DNA from: Terriglobia bacterium
GTDB taxonomy: Bacteria; Acidobacteriota; Terriglobia; Terriglobales; Acidobacteriaceae
Reading direction: 5' to 3'
Length of the DNA stretch: 64,000 bases
NCBI GenBank assembly: GCA_020073465.1
Contig: JAIQFC010000002.1
Span: 62,001-126,000 of the forward strand
In this document: in pieces, positions 1-8,903 of the stretch
Layout of the letters: every line of letters starts with the position of its first letter
Numbering within the stretch: position 1 is the first letter of the stretch
Position numbers and translations under genes: made by a program
The notes under the pieces: generated by a model
What the model was told of the DNA's origin: nothing
The model's input: only the letters and a program-made list of their open reading frames with translations
The model's database searches: none

Positions 1-87
1 CACCAGGTTGCGCAAGGCAGCGTCGTCGATGGAACCATCCTGATGAAAGGGAGTGACGAGTGCGGTACCGCAGCCACGAAGTTGCAT
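1..87 (-). CDS. dapA: 4-hydroxy-tetrahydrodipicolinate synthase, N-terminal fragment (runs off window start)
   Basis: The first 29 codons on the minus strand, beginning with ATG at position 87, read MQLRGCGTALVTPF followed by HQDGSIDDAALRNLV. This is the characteristic N-terminus of DapA, which condenses pyruvate with aspartate semialdehyde in lysine and diaminopimelate synthesis. The rest lies outside the window. It is the last visible gene of a minus-strand order asd-lysC-dapB-dapA, and the 89-bp gap to dapB is compatible with one transcript. The assignment rests on a short stretch, but motif and context agree. Confidence 0.85.
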   Translation of the reverse strand, partial: MQLRGCGTALVTPFHQDGSIDDAALRNLV

Positions 88-176
88 AGGAATAAGATAG
101 CGCGAATAGGAGTGGAGGGAAACTCGGCACGCAAGCACAGAGTGTTATGTTGTTCCGGCCGGCTTATCCTGCCGGT

Positions 177-872
177 TCATAACTCCCGCCACAGGTCTTT
201 GAAGTCGTAGAAGCCTTTCTTGTCGGCAATCCACTCCGCGGCGCGGACTGCGCCCTCGGCGAAGCCGCGGCGGGAAGTGGTGTCGTGGCAGAGATAAATC
301 GTGTCGTTCACGGACTCGAACACGACTTCGTGCATGCCCACGACCTCGCCTTCGCGAAAGGAAGTGATCTCGAGGTCTTCATGCTTGCCGCTAGCCTCTC
401 GAATCACCTGCTGAATCGCGATGGCGGTGCCGGAGGGTGCGTCTTTCTTATGAACGTGATGACGCTCGAAGATTTGCCCGGTGTAGTCGTGACGCAGGGC
501 TACGGCGGAGGCCCGTGCGACGTCGAAGAACAGATTCACGCCGATCGAAAAGTTTGCGGCATAGACGAATCCGGTGGCGTGCGCTTTGACCAGATCGCGA
601 ACTCCGGCGATCTCTCCGTGCCATCCCGTCGTGCCCACGACCATGTTCTTGCCCGCCTTGACGCAGGCATCAATGTTAGTCATCACGCAGTGCGGGGCGG
701 TGAAGTCGATGACAACATCAATGTCTCGGAGCTTGTCTGCGGTCAACGCCGCGCAGGCCACATTCTCGGCGGCTCCGGCAGTTTGAACGTGATGTTTCCG
801 CTGCGACGCAACTTCCGCCACCAGCGATCCAGTTTTGCCACGGCCCAGAACCAGGAGATGCATAAAAGTCAT
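177..872 (-). CDS. dapB: 4-hydroxy-tetrahydrodipicolinate reductase
   Basis: DapB reduces the DapA product with NAD(P)H in the diaminopimelate/lysine pathway in the cytoplasm. The 231-residue protein opens with a Rossmann nucleotide-binding segment (LLVLGRGKTGSLVAEVA) and contains the family signature HHVHKKDAPSGTA near residue 140, which carries the catalytic His and Lys and the substrate-binding loop. A FTAPH and VVGTTGW pair at residues 57-82 is also typical. It is slightly shorter than the usual 240-270 residues. The start at 872 could instead be the ATG at 863 (MHLLVLGRG). An inverted repeat separates it from lysC upstream. Confidence 0.93.
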   Translation of the reverse strand: MTFMHLLVLGRGKTGSLVAEVASQRKHHVQTAGAAENVACAALTADKLRDIDVVIDFTAPHCVMTNIDACVKAGKNMVVGTTGWHGEIAGVRDLVKAHATGFVYAANFSIGVNLFFDVARASAVALRHDYTGQIFERHHVHKKDAPSGTAIAIQQVIREASGKHEDLEITSFREGEVVGMHEVVFESVNDTIYLCHDTTSRRGFAEGAVRAAEWIADKKGFYDFKDLWREL

Positions 873-876
873 TTAC

Positions 877-926
877 CGCCGAGGCTGCAGAGAACGCGGA
901 GACAAATATTCTCTGCGATCTCGGCG
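877..926. repeat. 50-bp interrupted inverted repeat between lysC and dapB
   Basis: The arms CGCCGAG-gct-GCAGAGAA (877-894) and TTCTCTGC-gat-CTCGGCG (909-926) are perfectly complementary except for the three-base gct/gat bulge, around a 14-nt loop. It sits directly upstream of the dapB start on the transcribed strand, so in the lysC-dapB mRNA it would fold just before the dapB ribosome-binding region. It may be an intercistronic repeat element, or may tune dapB expression. No T-run follows, so it does not look like an intrinsic terminator. Confidence 0.6.
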
Positions 927-958
927 TGCTCGGCGGTTCAATCTTACGCGGCTCAATT

Positions 959-2332
959 CTACGCAAAAACTTCCGGATCCAGTTCCGCAAAAAAGGTCTT
1001 GTGCAGGCGCTGGATGACCTCGGGAACATCGTCCTCTTCAATCACGAAGGTCAGATTGATTTCGGAAGCCCCCTGAGAAATCATGCGAATCTTCTTGTCG
1101 GCAAGCTCGCGAAAGACGAGTCCTGCGATTCCCGGCTTCTCCCGCAGATTTTCGCCCACCAGGCAGACAATCGCTTTGCGGCCTTCGTATTTTACGTCGG
1201 CCAGCTTGGCCAGGTCAGCTGCCAAGGCAGGGATCGCCTGGTTCGAATCCACGGTAAGCGAGACGCTGACTTCGGAAGTCGAGACCACGTCGACTGCGAC
1301 CTTGTGGCGGTCAAAGGCCTCAAAGATCGCCCGCAGAAATCCATGTGCCAGCAGCATCCGGGGCGCGGCAACGTCGACGATGGTGATGCGCTTCTTGGCG
1401 GCGATGGCCTTGAAAATATTCTTGCCTTGCGGTGCGCGTGTGGCGATGCGCGTTCCTTCACAGGAAGGGTTGCGGGAGTTCAGCACATAGACAGGAATAT
1501 TTTTCTGAATCGCAGGCAGCACCGTCGCTGGGTGCAGGACCTTGGCGCCGAAATACGCCAGTTCCGCAGCCTCGTCGAAGCTGATGACCTTAATTCTCCG
1601 CGCATCCGGGCAGATCCTGGGATCGGTGGTGAGAATGCCGTCCACGTCGGTCCAGATCTCGATTTTCTCCGCTGCTAACCCAGCGCCGAAGATGGCGGCT
1701 GAGAAGTCCGATCCACCGCGGCCAATGGTGGTGGTAATCCCCGCACGATTGGCGCCGATGAATCCGCCCATGACCGGCACCTGCCCCTCCTCGAGCAGCG
1801 GCTTTACCTTCTCCTGCAGACGCGCGTTGGTCTCGTCATACTGAGGGACCGCGGACATGTAGGTGCTGTCGGTAACCAGAACCTCCCGCGAGTCCACGTG
1901 CGCACCCTTCAATCCACGGGCGGTAAACGCCGCGGCCACAATCCGGCTGGAAAGCACTTCGCCAAACGCGGCAACGTGGTCCGTAGTTCGGGGCGTGATC
2001 TCGCCCACGGCCGAGATGCCGCGCAGCAATTCGTCCAGGGCCTCGAACTCCGTGCCTAACTCGGAATGGAATTCAGTGAACAGCGCTGTGCCCAGCAGTT
2101 CGCTGGCCGTGTTGTAGTGGCGTTCCTGCAGTGAGCGGCACAGCTTGAGAGCGGTCTTGCGCTCGCCGGCTCCAGCGGCGCGGGCCATGGTCAGCAGCGT
2201 ATCCGTGACCTTGGCCATGGCGCTGACCACGACCACCGGCTGCTTCGCCAGCCGTCCTTCGACGATGGAAGCTACGCGGTCGATGGCCTTCGCGTCTTCC
2301 ACCGAAGTGCCACCGAATTTCATCACGATCAT
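959..2332 (-). CDS. lysC: aspartate kinase
   Basis: Aspartokinase phosphorylates aspartate, the entry step of the lysine, methionine and threonine family. The 457-residue protein begins MIVMKFGGTSVEDA, the invariant KFGGTS nucleotide-binding motif. It has the amino-acid kinase fold to about residue 290 (GRGGSDFSAAIFGAGL and WTDVDGILTTDPR near 210-245) and then two ACT domains (about 300-457), the usual site of lysine or threonine feedback. It is a monofunctional enzyme, not fused to homoserine dehydrogenase. The gene lies 52 bp after asd and 86 bp before dapB on the same strand, so the four genes probably form one operon. Confidence 0.95.
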   Translation of the reverse strand: MIVMKFGGTSVEDAKAIDRVASIVEGRLAKQPVVVVSAMAKVTDTLLTMARAAGAGERKTALKLCRSLQERHYNTASELLGTALFTEFHSELGTEFEALDELLRGISAVGEITPRTTDHVAAFGEVLSSRIVAAAFTARGLKGAHVDSREVLVTDSTYMSAVPQYDETNARLQEKVKPLLEEGQVPVMGGFIGANRAGITTTIGRGGSDFSAAIFGAGLAAEKIEIWTDVDGILTTDPRICPDARRIKVISFDEAAELAYFGAKVLHPATVLPAIQKNIPVYVLNSRNPSCEGTRIATRAPQGKNIFKAIAAKKRITIVDVAAPRMLLAHGFLRAIFEAFDRHKVAVDVVSTSEVSVSLTVDSNQAIPALAADLAKLADVKYEGRKAIVCLVGENLREKPGIAGLVFRELADKKIRMISQGASEINLTFVIEEDDVPEVIQRLHKTFFAELDPEVFA

Positions 2333-2384
2333 CGGCGTGGCTTCCTTGCAAGCAGGATACGGAAGGGAAGTGCAGGATCCGACT

Positions 2385-3437
2385 TCATCCCAGGTATCCT
2401 TTGGCCTTCAGCAGTTCGGCATTCAACAGAGCGGCACCGGCAGCGCCGCGAATCGTGTTGTGCGAGAGCACGGTGAACTTCCAGTCGAGCACCCCGCACG
2501 GACGCAGCCTTCCGACCGCGGTGGTCATGCCCGCGCCCAGATCGACGTCGAAGCGCGGCTGCGGACGGTCGCTCGCACTGAGATAAACAACGGGGCGCTC
2601 GGGGGCGCTGGGAAGCTTCAATTCCTGGGGCTCGGCACGGTAGCTGCTCCAGGCAGCAATGATCTCCTCCGGCTTGGCCTTGGTCTTCAAGCGCACGGAG
2701 ACTGACTCGGTGTGTCCGTCTTCCACCGCAACGCGATTGCACTGCGCGCTCATGGCGAACGCTCCGGGAATGATCTTCGATCCATTCAGCTGGCCGAGCA
2801 GCTTGCGGGTTTCCTCCTCCATCTTTTCTTCTTCGTTGCGGATGAAAGGAATCACATTGCCCAGGATGTCGAGCGAAGCGACGCCGGGATAGCCCGCACC
2901 GCTGACCGCCTGCATGGTCACCGCCATCACCGTTTCCAGGCCGAACTTCTGTTGCAGCGGCGCCAGGGCCAGTACCAGGCCGATCGCGGAGCAGTTAGGA
3001 TTGGTCACCACGAAGCCGCCCGACTTCTTGCGCCAGCCCTGCACATCAATCAGCTTGATGTGCCCGCCGTTTACTTCCGGAATCACCAGGGGCACGTCCG
3101 ACTGCATGCGTAACGCACTGGAGTTCGAAACCACGGCGCAGCCCGCCTCGGCGAAGCGCGGCTCGAGTTCCGCCGCGATCGAGGCGTCGAGCGCGGCAAA
3201 AATGACCTTGGGCGCGCCATCGGGTGTGGCCGGAGACACTCTCATCGCGCCGACCGCGGGCGGAATCGCCGTCTTCAGCCGCCACTTTGCAGCTTCGGCG
3301 TACGTCTTGCCCTCGGAACGGTCCGAGGCGGCCAGCCAGGTCACTTCGAACCACGGATGACGCTCCAGCATCTGGATAAATCTTTGTCCGACGACACCGG
3401 TGGCGCCCAGAATACCGACAGGAATTTTGCTGCTCAT
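2385..3437 (-). CDS. asd: aspartate-semialdehyde dehydrogenase, archaeal/fungal-type
   Basis: Asd converts aspartyl phosphate to aspartate semialdehyde, the LysC product feeding DapA. I place the start at 3437 (MSSKIPVGILGATGVVGQRF, 350 residues); an open extension upstream to 3518 lacks family sequence. The Rossmann motif GATGVVGQRF is at the N-terminus, the catalytic Cys is in TNPNCSAIG, and MQAVSGAGYPGV is typical of the archaeal/fungal branch rather than the E. coli branch. It is first in the minus-strand lysine operon and divergent from galT. I could not find a convincing lysine riboswitch in the 181-bp divergent region. Confidence 0.92.
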   Translation of the reverse strand: MSSKIPVGILGATGVVGQRFIQMLERHPWFEVTWLAASDRSEGKTYAEAAKWRLKTAIPPAVGAMRVSPATPDGAPKVIFAALDASIAAELEPRFAEAGCAVVSNSSALRMQSDVPLVIPEVNGGHIKLIDVQGWRKKSGGFVVTNPNCSAIGLVLALAPLQQKFGLETVMAVTMQAVSGAGYPGVASLDILGNVIPFIRNEEEKMEEETRKLLGQLNGSKIIPGAFAMSAQCNRVAVEDGHTESVSVRLKTKAKPEEIIAAWSSYRAEPQELKLPSAPERPVVYLSASDRPQPRFDVDLGAGMTTAVGRLRPCGVLDWKFTVLSHNTIRGAAGAALLNAELLKAKGYLG

Positions 3438-3618
3438 AGGGGGTACTTGGAATTCTACAACACCCTTTATTTTAGAGAGGACCAGACAAGGCTTCCACGC
3501 CGCACCCACCGTCAGCAAGTGCCAAAAGGAGAACCACTTCCGGGCCCGAATCCCTGACCTCCGTTACTCCAGCCCCGAGCCCCCGCTGCCGATAATAGAA
3601 GGGACGGGGAGGAACACC

Positions 3619-4647
3619 ATGCCGGAGTTACGCCAGAACTTCTTCAGCAAGGAGTGGGTCATCATCGCCACGGAACGCGCCAAGCGTCCCGAGGAACTGG
3701 CCACTCATCGAGCAGTCCAGCCGATACCGGCTTTCGTCGAGACCTGCCCGTTCTGTCAGGGGAACGAGAGCAAGACTCCTCCCGAGGTCATGCGCCTTCC
3801 GGCAAATGGCAGCGAACCCTGGGCAGTGAGGGTGATTCCGAACAAGTTCGCCGCGCTGTCGAGCGAAGCGCAGCCGACACGCAGTTTGCAGCATCTCCGG
3901 CGTCGGATCGATGGGTTTGGATTCCATGAAGTGATCATTGACAGTCCCGACCACTCGAAGTACATGGGCCTGCTGCCGGATGCGCACGTGGCCGACATCC
4001 TGCGGGCGTTCAAACAGCGCTACAACACGCTCAGCCTGGACCAGCGCATCGCGCACATCACGCTGTTCAAGAACCACGGCAGCGACGCGGGAGCCAGCCT
4101 GCAACATCCGCACTCGCAGCTCATCGCCACGCCGGTGATTCCCAGCCAGGTCCGGCATCGTCTGTTCGAGGCGCTGCGACACTACGACGACGTGGGCGAG
4201 TGCATGTTCTGCCACATGGTGGAACGCGAAATAGAAGATCAGACTCGCGTCGTCATTAAGAGCGAGCACTTCGTGGCCATGGAGGTCTTCGCCTCGGCCA
4301 CGCCCTTTGCCACGCACATCTTTCCACTCCGCCACATGGCAAGCTTCGGCGACATCAGCGCCCCCGAGATCGTGGACCTGGCGCGCGTGCTGCGCACGAT
4401 GCTGGCCAAGATCTATGTGGGGCTGGAGAATCCCGATTTCAACTTCACGGTTCGCAGCGGTCCGGCGGAGTATGCCGGCGCTCGGCACTTTCACTGGTAT
4501 GTCAGCGTGATCCCGCGTCTGACTCGTGTGGCCGGCTTCGAACTGGGCTCTGGGATGTTCATCAACACGGTTCTGCCCGAAGCCGCAGCAGAGTTTCTGC
4601 GCAACGTGAGCGTGGACAAGGCAGTCGGAGCCGGAGCAGGGGTATGA
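3619..4647 (+). CDS. galT: galactose-1-phosphate uridylyltransferase
   Basis: GalT transfers UMP between UDP-glucose and galactose-1-phosphate in the Leloir pathway (HIT-like fold). The start at 3619 (MPELRQNFFSKEW) follows a good Shine-Dalgarno (GGGGAGGAA) and gives 342 residues. CPFCQGNE near residue 50 and CMFCHMV near residue 195 are metal-binding Cys pairs of the family, and the active-site HPH occurs in DAGASLQHPHSQL around residue 160. A C-terminal FHWYVSVIPR segment completes the fold. The gene stands alone, divergent from asd; its stop is followed after 10 bp by a heptanucleotide repeat and a convergent permease gene. Exact substrate could be a related sugar phosphate. Confidence 0.87.
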   Translation: MPELRQNFFSKEWVIIATERAKRPEELATHRAVQPIPAFVETCPFCQGNESKTPPEVMRLPANGSEPWAVRVIPNKFAALSSEAQPTRSLQHLRRRIDGFGFHEVIIDSPDHSKYMGLLPDAHVADILRAFKQRYNTLSLDQRIAHITLFKNHGSDAGASLQHPHSQLIATPVIPSQVRHRLFEALRHYDDVGECMFCHMVEREIEDQTRVVIKSEHFVAMEVFASATPFATHIFPLRHMASFGDISAPEIVDLARVLRTMLAKIYVGLENPDFNFTVRSGPAEYAGARHFHWYVSVIPRLTRVAGFELGSGMFINTVLPEAAAEFLRNVSVDKAVGAGAGV

Positions 4648-4657
4648 CGCGGGCGGC

Positions 4658-4690
4658 AACTGAGAACTGAGAACTGAGAACTGAGAACTG
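4658..4690. repeat. heptanucleotide tandem repeat (AACTGAG)4.7
   Basis: Four perfect AACTGAG units run from 4658 to 4685 with a partial fifth to 4690, filling the gap between the convergent galT and permease genes. The same 7-bp period, with other unit sequences, occurs at five more intergenic places in the window. Confidence 0.9.
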
Positions 4691-4696
4691 TTCCCC

Positions 4697-5785
4697 TCAC
4701 TTCCTCTGCATTGCTTCTCGGCCCAACACATACTCGTTCAGCGGCCCAAACTTCTTCTTCTCGGCATACAGCCGCCAACGCCGGAAAACAATACGCAAGC
4801 TCGCCATCACCGGAATGGACAGGTAGATGCCCAGAATCCCGGCCACCTCGCCTCCGGCCATCACGCCGAAGATTGCGGCCAGGGGATGCAGTTCCATGCT
4901 CTTGCCCATGATGCGCGGGGATGACAGATAGTCCTGAATCAAACGCCAGACCACCAGGAAGATCACCAGCACAGCCCAGTGTTTGTAGCCCAGCAGCAAC
5001 GAGACACCTACGATTGTCACGCCCGCGGCCAGCGGGCCAACCACCGGGATGAACTCCAGAAGGCCGCCGATGGTACCCAGAACCAGCCAGTAAGTCACCC
5101 CCATCATCCACAGAAATGTCGAGCACACCAGCAATGTGAGCGCAGCCAGAATCAGCTGAGCTCGGATGAAGTGGGCCAGCATCTGGTTCAGATCGTTGAG
5201 GACACCCTCCAGAAACTCACGCTGCGGCCGCGATTGAACGATCGAAAGCAGCACATCGCTGAAGGCGCGGCCATCCTTGAGGAAGAACATCGACAAGATC
5301 GGTACGACCAGAAATAGCCACGCCTGTTTCGCGACGTCGGCGACGCGGAGGCCGACACGTTGTGCCATCTGCTGGATTTCGTCGCTGTGGCTGGCCAGGA
5401 AGGACTGCACAAGCGCCGTACTCTTCTCACTCCAGCCATGCTCGCTGCCCAATTGCTTCGCGAGTTGCCCGGAACTGAGGTTAGTCAGCAAGCCGGGCAG
5501 AGACTGTCCCAGCCGGGCTCCCTCCCGCGTCACGCTGGGCCCGACGGCCACAAAAAACACCACCACCAGCCCCAGCAACAGCGCGTAGATCACCGCAATC
5601 GCCCGCCCCCGGCCCTTCAGCAGTTTTTCCAGGTGGTTTACCAGCGGGCTCATCAGGTAGGCGAAGAAGATGGCGAACAGAAAGGCGATCAGGGTGGAGC
5701 GCGCCACATACAGAAACCCCAGCCCCAGTGCAAACAGCAGCACCGTGACCAGAGCACGCGCCGTACGTGAATCCGCTAGCAACAA
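4697..5785 (-). CDS. AI-2E family (PerM/UPF0118-type) membrane transporter
   Basis: This 362-residue polytopic inner-membrane protein has hydrophobic segments near residues 9-45, 62-85, 155-170, 210-235, 237-265, 270-290 and 310-330, the layout of the AI-2E/PerM permease family. The conserved family stretch around GGLLEFIPVVGPLAAG (about residue 240) and the SSPRIMGKSMELHPLAAI motif are present. Characterised relatives include TqsA and Na+/H+ antiporters, so the substrate cannot be given. It follows the exported protein gene by 48 bp on the minus strand and is probably co-transcribed with it and aroK. Confidence 0.85.
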   Translation of the reverse strand: MLLADSRTARALVTVLLFALGLGFLYVARSTLIAFLFAIFFAYLMSPLVNHLEKLLKGRGRAIAVIYALLLGLVVVFFVAVGPSVTREGARLGQSLPGLLTNLSSGQLAKQLGSEHGWSEKSTALVQSFLASHSDEIQQMAQRVGLRVADVAKQAWLFLVVPILSMFFLKDGRAFSDVLLSIVQSRPQREFLEGVLNDLNQMLAHFIRAQLILAALTLLVCSTFLWMMGVTYWLVLGTIGGLLEFIPVVGPLAAGVTIVGVSLLLGYKHWAVLVIFLVVWRLIQDYLSSPRIMGKSMELHPLAAIFGVMAGGEVAGILGIYLSIPVMASLRIVFRRWRLYAEKKKFGPLNEYVLGREAMQRK

Positions 5786-5833
5786 AAGATTTTCCAGATG
5801 TCGTCTCGATTCTGCCCCCGGGATCGAGCCCGG

Positions 5834-6601
5834 TCAGTCGCGCACAACTTCGGTATTATCGGCAGGAATCGCAATTCGGATCAGCTTGAACTGATCGCGG
5901 TCATCCACCCACAAGGCCCATTCGAAACCGTCCCCGGTCAGGGTCAGGCGGATCAATTCCCGCTCTGCTCCCCGAATCGTCACCTTCTCCTTGCCGACCA
6001 ATTCCATGCGCACCCGCATTGAGCTACGATCCTGGGGCACCAGCGCCCCAAACTCCACAGCACCTTTCTGGCATTGCAGGCTTCCGGCTTCGGGATGGCA
6101 GGCCGCGGCCAGGTAGCGCCAGGCCAGAACTTCCCGCTGCACGAAGAAGTTGTTGTCGAGGATCATCGACGTGTTGGGCATCAGGAACGGTTGCTCCGCC
6201 GCCTTGTTCGTACCCGACGCGCTGATTTTCTCGATCAGGAACTCATTGTTGGGGAGAACCGTCAGCGATCCGCCTGCCGGGCCTCCCTCGCTCCAGTCGT
6301 AGCGGAGCAGTTCGCCGGCGCCTGTGATTTCGAGGTTCGATTTCTGGTCGACCGGCACCGATTCCGCCACTTCTTTCAACTGTGACTTGATGCTGCTGTT
6401 GCCGTTCTGCTGCTGGATGTGGAAGGTCTCGGTCACCACCCGCTGCCCCTTGACGAACACGCCAAAGGAACCGGAGTCAACCGTTTGTGACGCGGCTTTC
6501 GGCTTTTCCTTCTTGTCGCCCACCCAGCTTCCGGCAAAGGCCGCGACCGCGCACAGCAGCACAGGTGCCATTCCCCAGCGCATTCCCACTCCCAACTTCA
6601 C
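5834..6601 (-). CDS. exported protein of unknown function
   Basis: The 255-residue product begins with a signal peptide (about residues 1-23, ending AAFAGS) and then a charged segment. The rest is beta-rich, without a motif I can name; it contains two Cys residues (AACHPEAGSLQCQK) that could form a disulfide. Its general shape resembles acidobacterial periplasmic proteins of the DUF3108/DUF6134 sort, but that is a loose impression. It starts 18 bp after aroK stops and ends 48 bp before the permease gene, suggesting a three-gene transcription unit. Confidence 0.75.
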   Translation of the reverse strand: MKLGVGMRWGMAPVLLCAVAAFAGSWVGDKKEKPKAASQTVDSGSFGVFVKGQRVVTETFHIQQQNGNSSIKSQLKEVAESVPVDQKSNLEITGAGELLRYDWSEGGPAGGSLTVLPNNEFLIEKISASGTNKAAEQPFLMPNTSMILDNNFFVQREVLAWRYLAAACHPEAGSLQCQKGAVEFGALVPQDRSSMRVRMELVGKEKVTIRGAERELIRLTLTGDGFEWALWVDDRDQFKLIRIAIPADNTEVVRD

Positions 6602-6619
6602 GCGACCTCCCCTTCTCCC

Positions 6620-7201
6620 TTACGGCCGTTCTTCTTCCAGATCCAGAGTCTGAACTATCTGTTCCGCGACCTCTTCCACGCTGCGCCCGCCGGTCTCCAC
6701 CCGCAACGATGCTTTGAGATAGCTCCGGAGACGAGCCCGATACAGCTCGTCAAACCGTTCGCGACCTTGCAGCAGGGGCCGTTCCGCATCCGGTTCGCTG
6801 GCCTGCCTCTGGCAGCGCTGCCACAATTCTTCTACCGGCGCGTCCAGGAACACGATCGGAACGCCAGCTGCCTTCAGCCTCGCCGCATTTGCCGGCTGCA
6901 CGAAGGCGCCACCTCCAAGGGCAATGATTCTTGAGGTCCCGTCCTGCACCTCTTGCAGAACCTGCCGCAGCGCGGCCCGCTCTGCCCGGCGGAATCCCGC
7001 TTCGCCGGAATGACGAAAAATCTCGGCCACGGTGCGGCCTTCGCGCAGTTCAATGCGATCGTCCAGATCCTCGAAGGCCCAATTCAGCCGCCGCGCCAGA
7101 ATCCGGCCCACGCTGCTCTTGCCCGCGCCCATGAAGCCGACCAGGAACACCGCACGGCCCGCGCTCCCGGGCAGCGCAGCAGGGCTCGTTCGCCGCCGCA
7201 C
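6620..7201 (-). CDS. aroK: shikimate kinase
   Basis: Shikimate kinase phosphorylates shikimate at O3 in aromatic amino-acid synthesis. The 193-residue protein carries the P-loop LVGFMGAGKSSVGR near residue 20, the shikimate-binding DLDDRIE segment, the GEAGFRRAE motif and the IALGGGAFV loop, all in family order; length is normal. The start is a GTG at 7201 and leaves an Arg/Pro-rich leader of about 16 residues, so a slightly later start is possible. The next pathway enzyme in the window, aroA, lies far away at 56666. Confidence 0.92.
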   Translation of the reverse strand: MRRRTSPAALPGSAGRAVFLVGFMGAGKSSVGRILARRLNWAFEDLDDRIELREGRTVAEIFRHSGEAGFRRAERAALRQVLQEVQDGTSRIIALGGGAFVQPANAARLKAAGVPIVFLDAPVEELWQRCQRQASEPDAERPLLQGRERFDELYRARLRSYLKASLRVETGGRSVEEVAEQIVQTLDLEEERP

Positions 7202-7272
7202 ACCCGAGCGCTTCCGCGTACCCGCAATTTTTCTGGGACGCCGTTTGGCCCGCTCCGGTTTTCTTTTCGTTG

Positions 7273-8130
7273 CTATTTTCCCTGACGTTTCTTGAGGTGG
7301 ATTTTACCACTGAAGGTCCGCAACACCACGGTCGAGGACACGGCCGCGCGGCCTACTGTACCTGCGAAGGCACGTCCTTCCTTGATCGGGAACCAGGTGT
7401 GGGACATGGGCTGAAGAGGAATGTCGTCGTGCACTTCGCCCTTTACCGAGCGCGCGACCACGTCGGCAGAGGTCCATTCGGGGATGATGGCATTAATGTC
7501 GCCACTATGGCTGGTCAAACGGTACTCGCCGCTGTTGCCAAAGTCGCCGGTGTAGCTGATGTTTCCGCTGGTGGAGACGACCTGCACCAGCGGTCCGTTC
7601 ACGCCAATGAGGATCACTTCTCCGCTGAGGGAATCGACTTCGACATGGCCGTCTTGAATGTTGTTCAGGGTGACCGACCCGTTCAGGGTCTTGACGTGCA
7701 CGTGCGCGTCGGAGAGATCGCGTGCACTGACCGTCGCGGCTGCACCCTCCATGGTCACGTCACCGTGCAGTTTCTCGGCGAGAAGAGGTCCGGTGCTCGA
7801 GTGCAAGGTGACGCTTGCGTCCGCTGGCACCAGGATCTCGTAATCCACGCGGCCCGAGGTTGCATCTGCCCCGGGCAGCAGGTGCGACTGAATATCCACC
7901 CGGTTTCCGATCTGCGTATTGTCGACCTCGACCTTGTCGGAATGGAGCAGCGCATTGATGACCACGGTGTTGTTCGTGGAGGGTTTGACGGAGATCGATC
8001 CGTAAGGGTTATTGACCGACACGCCCGCCTTCGGCCCCACGTTGAAGTGGTATTCCTTGCGGCTCTCGGCGACCAGTGTTCCGGCCACCAGCGCGGTAAT
8101 TGCGACGACCTTGATCGTGCGGCTACTCAT
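7273..8130 (-). CDS. DUF4097-like beta-helical exported protein
   Basis: The start at 8130 (MSSRTIKVVAITALVAGTLVAES) is preceded by GGGGAG and gives 285 residues with a signal peptide of about 20 residues. The mature protein is a run of short alternating strands with repeated patterns such as VKTLNGSVTLNNI, VDSLSGEVILIG and TSGNISYTG, which is the repeat style of DUF4097 (putative adhesin-like beta helix). It is the third gene after the ECF sigma and anti-sigma genes, 46 bp downstream of the latter, so it is probably part of the envelope-stress circuit those genes form. Molecular function is unknown. Confidence 0.78.
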   Translation of the reverse strand: MSSRTIKVVAITALVAGTLVAESRKEYHFNVGPKAGVSVNNPYGSISVKPSTNNTVVINALLHSDKVEVDNTQIGNRVDIQSHLLPGADATSGRVDYEILVPADASVTLHSSTGPLLAEKLHGDVTMEGAAATVSARDLSDAHVHVKTLNGSVTLNNIQDGHVEVDSLSGEVILIGVNGPLVQVVSTSGNISYTGDFGNSGEYRLTSHSGDINAIIPEWTSADVVARSVKGEVHDDIPLQPMSHTWFPIKEGRAFAGTVGRAAVSSTVVLRTFSGKIHLKKRQGK

Positions 8131-8176
8131 AACGCTCCCCAAGTCCCCAGTCGCCCTGTCGACAAAAGCCCCAACA

Positions 8177-8800
8177 TTATGGCAGAGAACGGTCCATAGC
8201 CATGTCAAAAAGCATGGCTTTCTGCTGGTAGGCCTCGATCAGCGAACGCCGAGCTTCCTCGTCGTTCGGGTCAGCCTCCACAACCCTCTTGGCATCCTGG
8301 ATGTATTCATTGGCCCGGCGCAGATGGTCTCGATATTGGGCTTGCATCGCCGGAGTCTTGTCCGCAACTTCCTGCAGCAAGTCGTCATCGTTCAGGCCGG
8401 CAAATGCCGGATCCGAGAACGGTTGCGGTGCCAGCGCCTTCGCCATCGGTGGCGAAGGCGAATGTTGACGAATGTAGATTCCCAGCACGATGAGCAGCGC
8501 TGCCGCCGCGGGAACCAGCCAGCGGGCAGATCCCCAGCGGGCCGCGAAGGATGCGGGATGGAGCCGGTCCGCTCGCGGCGGACGAATCAGCCCCTCTTGC
8601 CGCAAGGCGATTTCAATGGAGTTCCAGACTCGCGGACTGGGTTCATTCGCCTCTCTCAGCCCCGATGCCGAGGAGGTGATCAAATTCAACTCCGCCAACA
8701 ACGCCTGGCACGTCGGACAGTTCTCCAGGTGCGCCCTTTGTTCAGCGCTGCTGCCGTCTTCGATCTCCGCCAAGCTCTGTTGCAGCTCAACGCAATTCAT
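8177..8800 (-). CDS. zinc-finger anti-sigma factor, membrane-anchored
   Basis: The N-terminus (MNCVELQQSLAEIEDG) followed by AHLENCPTCQALLAEL is the HxxxCxxC zinc anti-sigma (ZAS) module that binds and holds ECF sigma factors. A single membrane segment (about LVPAAAALLIVLGIYI, residues 95-112) links it to a C-terminal periplasmic or cytosolic helical region of about 90 residues. ATG at 8800 has a strong GGGGAGAGAG ribosome site. It lies 103 bp after the sigma gene, the classical sigma/anti-sigma pair order. Confidence 0.88.
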   Translation of the reverse strand: MNCVELQQSLAEIEDGSSAEQRAHLENCPTCQALLAELNLITSSASGLREANEPSPRVWNSIEIALRQEGLIRPPRADRLHPASFAARWGSARWLVPAAAALLIVLGIYIRQHSPSPPMAKALAPQPFSDPAFAGLNDDDLLQEVADKTPAMQAQYRDHLRRANEYIQDAKRVVEADPNDEEARRSLIEAYQQKAMLFDMAMDRSLP

Positions 8801-8903
8801 ACTGCTCTCTCCCCAAGCTTATGCCCTAAGCTTACTGCGATTTCACTCGCGACCGCAGTTCTCGCGCCTCTGCCAGGGTTACCGTTGTTACTGTTTGCCT
8901 TGC

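Noticed and set aside
3438..3618. Lysine riboswitch upstream of asd
   Set aside because: The 181-bp divergent region shows no recognisable lysine-riboswitch core.
7270..8199. 309-codon plus-strand frame opposite the DUF4097-like gene
   Set aside because: It has no recognisable family sequence, and the minus-strand gene has a signal peptide, a ribosome site and operon context.
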